From Planctomycetota bacterium (GTDB taxonomy: Bacteria; Planctomycetota; Phycisphaerae; FEN-1346; JAACEH01), in the NCBI GenBank assembly GCA_016935955.1, contig JAFGPY010000166.1:1-8429 (forward strand): a DNA stretch of 8,429 nt. The letters run 5' to 3'. Below, in pieces: positions 6,201-8,429 of the stretch. Made by a program: the position numbers and the translations under genes. The notes below the pieces were generated by a model. The model was given only the letters and a program-made list of their open reading frames with translations, was not told the origin of the DNA and made no database searches. Positions within the stretch are counted from its first letter, which is position 1, and the number at the start of each line of letters is the position of its first letter.

Positions 6201-6810
6201 GTGGCCGGCCTGCAACGCCTCTGATATCACCATCGCCCATAACGTGCTCGACAACAACCGGGGTTGCCACTCAACCGCCATCTCGCTGTTCGGAATCGCA
6301 TATGAGGACGGACAGCGAATCAGCGATGCCGTGGTGGCCTACAACATCGTGTCCGCCTCGTCGAACTGCTTCACCTACTCGGCGGCCGAGGACATCGTCG
6401 TGGCCTACAATCTCTTCGATAGCGGCCCCCTGAACCATTACTCGGTCCAGGACAACGGGGCAAGCCATGACCGTCCTTCCGCAGTGACGTTCCACAACAA
6501 CATATTCATACGGCCCGATAACGCTCCGTCGCTCGCCATCGGCTTTGACGTTTGTACGCTGAAGAACAACATCAGCTACTGCTTCGCCGGTTCGGCCAGC
6601 CTGACGCCTGACGCCGACAGCAACCTGTACATCAAGCACGACTGGGACACGACCGTGTTCGCCGACCCGGCCAACGGTGACTATCACCTGGCCTCGGGCA
6701 GTCCGGCCCGCGATGCCGGTCAGGACCTGGGCTACGAGGAGGACCTTGACGGAGTGGAAGTGCCGCAGAACGACGACCCGGACATCGGCTGCTACGAGTA
6801 CGCACCTTGA
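3280..6810 (+). CDS. Secreted DNRLRE-PKD-PKD-DNRLRE-beta-helix protein, probable carbohydrate-active
   Basis: 1176 residues. The ATG at 3280 follows AAAGGAG by 6 nt. Residues 1-23 are a Sec signal peptide (MSRVLMFGVCAAAVLALTG..., likely cleavage after AAA before ESATYQ). Residues 27-199 and 395-560 are DNRLRE-type (CBM96-like) modules. Between them, residues 207-293 and 300-386 are two near-identical PKD domains (PPVADAGSNQ start, VTLDGTGSSDSDG, Asp-rich TDDDSDTDDDT end). From residue 569 (TYYIDYDGGNDANDG) begins a right-handed parallel beta-helix; strand-turn repeats are clear at about 868-1105 (for example GITITNNYFYRCG, DITIAHNVLDNN, AVVAYNIVSAS, VTFHNNIF). Residues 1135-1176, with HLASGSPARDAGQ and closing DIGCYEYAP, are the usual C-terminus of such beta-helix proteins. 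Known relatives include polysaccharide lyases and adhesins; I could not identify catalytic residues, so enzyme versus binding or surface protein is open. Export is expected. An Ig-like/dockerin module continues in frame after its TGA. Confidence 0.9.
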   Translation: MSRVLMFGVCAAAVLALTGTAAAESATYQVAASADDTRADSSNNYYNFASVYWPCSSASTMGYLRWAIDIPAGATIDSAYLEVYVTSTYSTASTVQMQLLDYDNCPAFSSNPYSWSVTGSPVSWTQSSWTANSWNSSATDSVDLKTIVQAFIDRGGYSSGNYLGLRGVWTSGALRYIRAWDDSLTPLHTYGAKLVVTYTSGGATNDPPVADAGSNQNVTDTDDSGYETVTLDGTGSSDSDGTIVSYIWKEGATQIATGSTANVSLSVGTHTITLVVTDDDSDTDDDTCQVVVNPVPSNEPPVANAGSNQNVTDTDDNGYETVTLDGTGSSDSDGTIVSYVWKEGASQIATGQTANVSLSVGTHTITLVVTDDDSDSDDDTCQIVVNECTGPTEETYQVAASTDDTRADSSTNYVSWGNLVWPASSSAMRSYIRWAIDVPYGATIESAYVQVYTTSSYSTAGTVQMQLLDFDNCPDFGTNPFTWSVTGDTVNWTLGSWTANNWYTSEDVTDIVQGFVDRAGYAPGNYLGLRAAWVSGSQRYVRSFDDTPGHTTGAKLVVTYSGGDAGPATYYIDYDGGNDANDGRSSEDAWQHCPGDPEATGVPAARETLWPGDTLLFKGGVVYRGTVVCNWAGSEAAPIIYDGNSEGTYGTGKAVIDGSEEIAGWTQCTSSGDAEGNSNWANLWYNYLPAGTSALGCNIYEDDTMCPPAQDPNPPDAAFPDCIGGVSTPNYYYITYTDLTKTSVTDPTNLNRGGDSTYWHDAIVAAHYSPNVVYTMTIQGYNTSTGTVSFNDSNNGTCYTDSNQSCYAIFNSLHVLDQSGEVFFRTTPEGDGTHKVWFWSPSGSPNSHTVTYSTRTAGFQVASGSDYLAIQNFIVQKQTGDTGVSEAMGLRATDGSVSHLAILDCEFRRIRFNGIDSNQYRGNGAVTISAAGDVVFDGNTVTETPFLGGMVMGDGDGITITNNYFYRCGNKPIWWPACNASDITIAHNVLDNNRGCHSTAISLFGIAYEDGQRISDAVVAYNIVSASSNCFTYSAAEDIVVAYNLFDSGPLNHYSVQDNGASHDRPSAVTFHNNIFIRPDNAPSLAIGFDVCTLKNNISYCFAGSASLTPDADSNLYIKHDWDTTVFADPANGDYHLASGSPARDAGQDLGYEEDLDGVEVPQNDDPDIGCYEYAP
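3358..4959 (+). repeat. Duplicated DNRLRE modules flanking the PKD pair
   Basis: The coding segments 3358-3876 and 4462-4959 encode related modules of about 170 residues. Shared landmarks, in order, are TYQVAAS-DDTRADSS, RWAID-P-GATI-SAY, TVQMQLLD-DNCP-F, SVTG and SWTAN, the stretch IVQ-F-DR-GY--GNYLGLR, and GAKLVVTY. Both keep the single Cys of the DNCP motif. They lie symmetrically on either side of the PKD tandem, as expected from an internal duplication of a binding module. A third, more diverged copy ends the hydrolase at 923-1438. Confidence 0.8.
3898..4437 (+). repeat. Tandem direct repeat encoding two PKD domains
   Basis: Units 3898-4158 and 4177-4437 are 261 bp each, joined by an 18-bp linker (279-bp period). 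A by-eye comparison gives about 25 base differences but only about 7 amino-acid differences. Most changes are therefore synonymous, consistent with a past duplication kept under protein-level constraint. The Asp-rich ends of each unit (DDDSD-DDDTC) differ mainly by Ser/Thr exchanges. PKD domains in secreted enzymes usually act as spacers or substrate-contact modules. Confidence 0.9.
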
Positions 6811-7335
6811 AGAGTCCTGTGGTCTAGAATTGGCGTCAGTGGTGCCGCCGTCCTTAGCGACGGCGGCATCGCACCCTGGATTGCCGGGCTCACGGTCCTG
6901 CGCGTCGACGTCGGACAGCAGATCGACGCGGCAACGGTCGTCCCCGGCGCGGTGTCGATCCGCGGACGTGCCGCGGGCGACCTGTCGTCGCTGATCCAGA
7001 GCCTGACGCTCGATGCGTCGGGCCACGCGATCACCGTGAACCTGTCCGCCCCGCTGCCGGACGGCGACGTCTTCACGTTGAGCCTGGCCGACGTGCTCAG
7101 GACGCCGGCCGGCAAGCCGTTGCCCGACAGCGGCGCCGTCGCCGTGACGGTGCTCGCCGGCGACGTGGACGGATCGGGCGAGGTGACGGCCGCCGACATG
7201 CTGGCCATCCGGGCCCGTGCGGGCAGTCCGTTGACAGCCGCCACGTGCGGCTTCGACGTGGACGATTCCGGCGGCATCACGGCCGAGGACATGCGTGCCG
7301 TGCGCACGCGGATCGGCCGCAAGGTGCCCGATTAG
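6811..7335 (+). pseudogene. Stranded Ig-like plus dockerin type I module, in frame after the beta-helix stop
   Basis: The 174 codons after the TGA at 6808-6810 are open in the same frame, up to TAG at 7333-7335. The translation is protein-like. First comes an Ig-like segment (GIAPWIAGLTVLRVDVGQ, then DAATVVPGAVSIRG and HAITVNLSAPLPDG). Then follows a dockerin type I pair with two calcium-loop repeats, DVDGSGEVTAAD and DVDDSGGITAED (7159-7320), each with Asp at loop positions 1, 3 and 12 and a following helix. No ATG or GTG start precedes the Ig-like domain; the first GTG (6952) falls inside it and has no ribosome-binding site, so an independent gene is unlikely. Either a longer ancestral beta-helix protein was truncated by one nonsense codon, or this is the tail of a second gene whose front was lost, or the TGA is read through or is a sequence error. 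Dockerins bind cohesins in cellulosomes; in planctomycetes they also occur without known cohesin partners. Confidence 0.7.
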
Positions 7336-7474
7336 TACGCTTCGTGAGACTCACGCACGGGGCGGTTTGCCGGTTCCGACGACGCTGCTTCAGCCGCCAT
7401 TGCCCGCGCATCTGGCGACTGAGCCGCTATCGCACGGCCGGCGGCCGCCCCGCAACTTCAATCTGCCGCCCGAC

Positions 7475-7503
7475 TTGACGCCCGTGCCAATCTGCGCCAT
7501 AGT
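7475..7503 (+). promoter_or_regulatory. Putative sigma70-like promoter of the Asp-box propeller gene
   Basis: TTGACG (7475-7480) matches the -35 consensus at 5 of 6 positions and CATAGT (7498-7503) matches the -10 at 4 of 6, with exactly 17 nt between them. The start site would be near 7510, giving a leader of about 57 nt. A 5-2-5 palindrome, CCATA-GT-TATGG (7497-7508), overlaps the -10 box and could be an operator. This is the best promoter-like match in the window. Confidence 0.5.
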
Positions 7504-7511
7504 TATGGGAC

Positions 7512-7542
7512 AAGGGGGCTCCCTTTGCGGCCGCAGGGCCGC
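7512..7542 (+). promoter_or_regulatory. Two tandem small hairpins in the leader of the propeller gene
   Basis: AAGGG (7512-7516) pairs with CCCTT (7521-7525) around GGCT. GCGGCC (7527-7532) pairs with GGCCGC (7537-7542) around GCAG. They are one base apart and end 9 nt before the purine-rich AGGAAG (7552-7557) used as ribosome-binding site. They could stabilise the 5' end of the mRNA. No T-tract follows, so termination is not suggested. Confidence 0.3.
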
Positions 7543-7566
7543 TGAATTGGCAGGAAGCGGGTCGGG

Positions 7567-8429
7567 ATGGATATCGGACGGATAGCATGCGTATCGCGGC
7601 AGGCGGCATGGGCCTGTGCGGCGGTTCTATGTGTGGCGGGAGCGGCCTCCGGGCAGGTGCCTTGGCGGCCCATGGGCGTCCTGAGCCAGGCCGAGTACGA
7701 CCAGGGCATGATCGGCGGCGAGGGCGAGCAGCACATGCAGGGCATCGCCCGCAGCCGCAGCAATCCCGACGTCCTCTACATGGCCCACGACTGCGCCCAC
7801 CTCTGGCGCAGCGGCGATAACGGCCTCTCGTGGCAGCGGCCGTCGTGCGAGGGCCTCGACGTCCAGGCCGGCGAATCGATCGAGGTCGATCCGCTTAATC
7901 CCGACCGCGTCTTCGCCCTGGTCGACAACGCCTACAACTACCTGCTTAACAGTTTCCGCGGCCTCTACCGCTCGACCGACGGCGGCGAGACGTGGACGCT
8001 GGTCCTGCAGAAGGACCTGGCCCACGTCCGTTGCGACCAGCACCGCGTGGCCTACGATCCCGCGAGCGTCTCGGGCGGCATGGCCCAGAGGTGGTACGTG
8101 GCCGGCGCCGACAACGCGCCGGGCACGGGTTACACGGCAAACAACGATGCGGCCATCTATAGCAGCGACGACGGCGGCGACACGTGGACCAAGGGGGCGA
8201 GCCTGGTCGGTCATGATTGGCCGGCGGTCATCTGGTGCCATCCGACCGACGGGCAGACGCTCTACGTGGCCAGCGACGAGGGGCTGCTGGTGAGCCACGA
8301 CCGTGGAGCGACGCTCTCGCCGCTGGGCAACTTGCCGAGCGGCCGGGTCTCGGGGCTGGCCGTCAATCCGCAGAGTCCGAACGACGTCTGGGCCGTCGTG
8401 CTGCACGTGGGCCTCTACCGTTCGACCAA
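7567..8429 (+). CDS. Secreted Asp-box (BNR) beta-propeller protein, sialidase/GH74-like, 3'-partial
   Basis: The frame runs from ATG 7567 off the right edge (287 complete codons). AGGAAG lies 9 nt before the ATG. Residues 1-29 form a signal peptide (basic start, hydrophobic AAWACAAVLCVAGAA, likely cleavage ASG before QVPW). Asp-box motifs S-x-D-x-G-x-[ST]-W occur at 82-89 (SGDNGLSW), 136-143 (STDGGETW) and 200-207 (SDDGGDTW). A degenerate one at 243-250 (SHDRGATL) has Leu for Trp, and LYRST at the very edge probably starts a fifth. Their spacing of roughly 45-65 residues suits propeller blades, and the segments 'RSRSNPDVLYMA', 'VDPLNPDRVFAL' and 'VNPQSPNDVWAV' mark inter-blade strands. Families with this fold include sialidases, GH74 xyloglucanases and photosystem-assembly or sortilin-like propellers; catalytic residues cannot be assigned from the visible part. 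Its own promoter-like site suggests separate transcription. Confidence 0.85.
   Translation, partial: MDIGRIACVSRQAAWACAAVLCVAGAASGQVPWRPMGVLSQAEYDQGMIGGEGEQHMQGIARSRSNPDVLYMAHDCAHLWRSGDNGLSWQRPSCEGLDVQAGESIEVDPLNPDRVFALVDNAYNYLLNSFRGLYRSTDGGETWTLVLQKDLAHVRCDQHRVAYDPASVSGGMAQRWYVAGADNAPGTGYTANNDAAIYSSDDGGDTWTKGASLVGHDWPAVIWCHPTDGQTLYVASDEGLLVSHDRGATLSPLGNLPSGRVSGLAVNPQSPNDVWAVVLHVGLYRST

Noticed and set aside
6808..6810. Alternative genetic code reading TGA as an amino acid
   Set aside because: The hydrolase also ends at a TGA (1439-1441) and sequence beyond it is not protein-like. No TGA occurs inside the other long domain-supported frames, so standard stop use is favoured.
6271..7026. 251-codon minus-strand frame across the end of the beta-helix gene and the Ig-like fragment
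   Set aside because: Antisense to beta-helix repeats and the Ig-like segment; no domain features.
6952..7335. Independent dockerin gene starting at GTG 6952
   Set aside because: The GTG is inside the Ig-like domain, with no ribosome-binding site and no signal peptide, so it is better treated as part of the in-frame fragment from 6811.
7627..8406. 259-codon minus-strand frame opposite the propeller gene
   Set aside because: The plus-strand frame has a signal peptide and repeated Asp boxes; the minus frame has none of these and is compositionally a shadow.
1..8429. CRISPR array, tRNA/rRNA genes, transposase or integrase
   Set aside because: Looked for; no regularly spaced repeats with spacers, no cloverleaf or rRNA-like segment, and no mobile-element protein seen in any frame.

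Overview
The window is GC-rich and carries large secreted multidomain proteins: a glycoside hydrolase, DNRLRE modules, PKD domains, a right-handed beta-helix, an Ig-like/dockerin module and an Asp-box propeller. This mix fits a planctomycete, most likely Phycisphaerae/Sedimentisphaerales-like, though another PVC or heterotrophic polysaccharide-degrading lineage is possible. The taxonomic call is inferred from protein architecture; there is no rRNA or marker gene. The locus looks like part of a polysaccharide-degradation region.

Layout, left to right. (1) 2-1441 (+) is the C-terminal part of a clan GH-A-like glycoside hydrolase ending in a DNRLRE module; its N-terminus lies outside the window. 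(2) 1442-1552 is a convergent gap with an imperfect hairpin. (3) 1553-2719 (-) is a transcriptional regulator joining a GntR-type winged helix to a LacI-type sugar-sensor domain. (4) 2720-3279 is a long divergent intergenic region: several inverted repeats, a 76-nt imperfect palindrome, a promoter-like match, a 17-codon leader ORF with its own Shine-Dalgarno, and two mutually exclusive hairpins. (5) 3280-6810 (+) is a 1176-residue secreted protein: signal peptide, DNRLRE, PKD, PKD, DNRLRE, beta-helix. (6) 6811-7335 (+) is an Ig-like plus dockerin module in the same frame directly after the TGA of the beta-helix gene, with no credible start of its own. It is either a C-terminal module cut off by a nonsense codon or the remnant of another gene. 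(7) 7336-7566 is a gap with a good sigma70-like promoter and two small hairpins. (8) 7567 to the right edge (+) is the N-terminal part of a secreted Asp-box beta-propeller protein.

Working model (inference): the exported proteins bind and attack an extracellular glycan, and the GntR/LacI regulator senses a derived sugar and controls one or both flanking genes. The substrate cannot be read from the sequence. The observations most worth checking are the in-frame TGA ahead of the dockerin module, the three related DNRLRE modules in two genes either side of the regulator, and the structured leader of the beta-helix gene.
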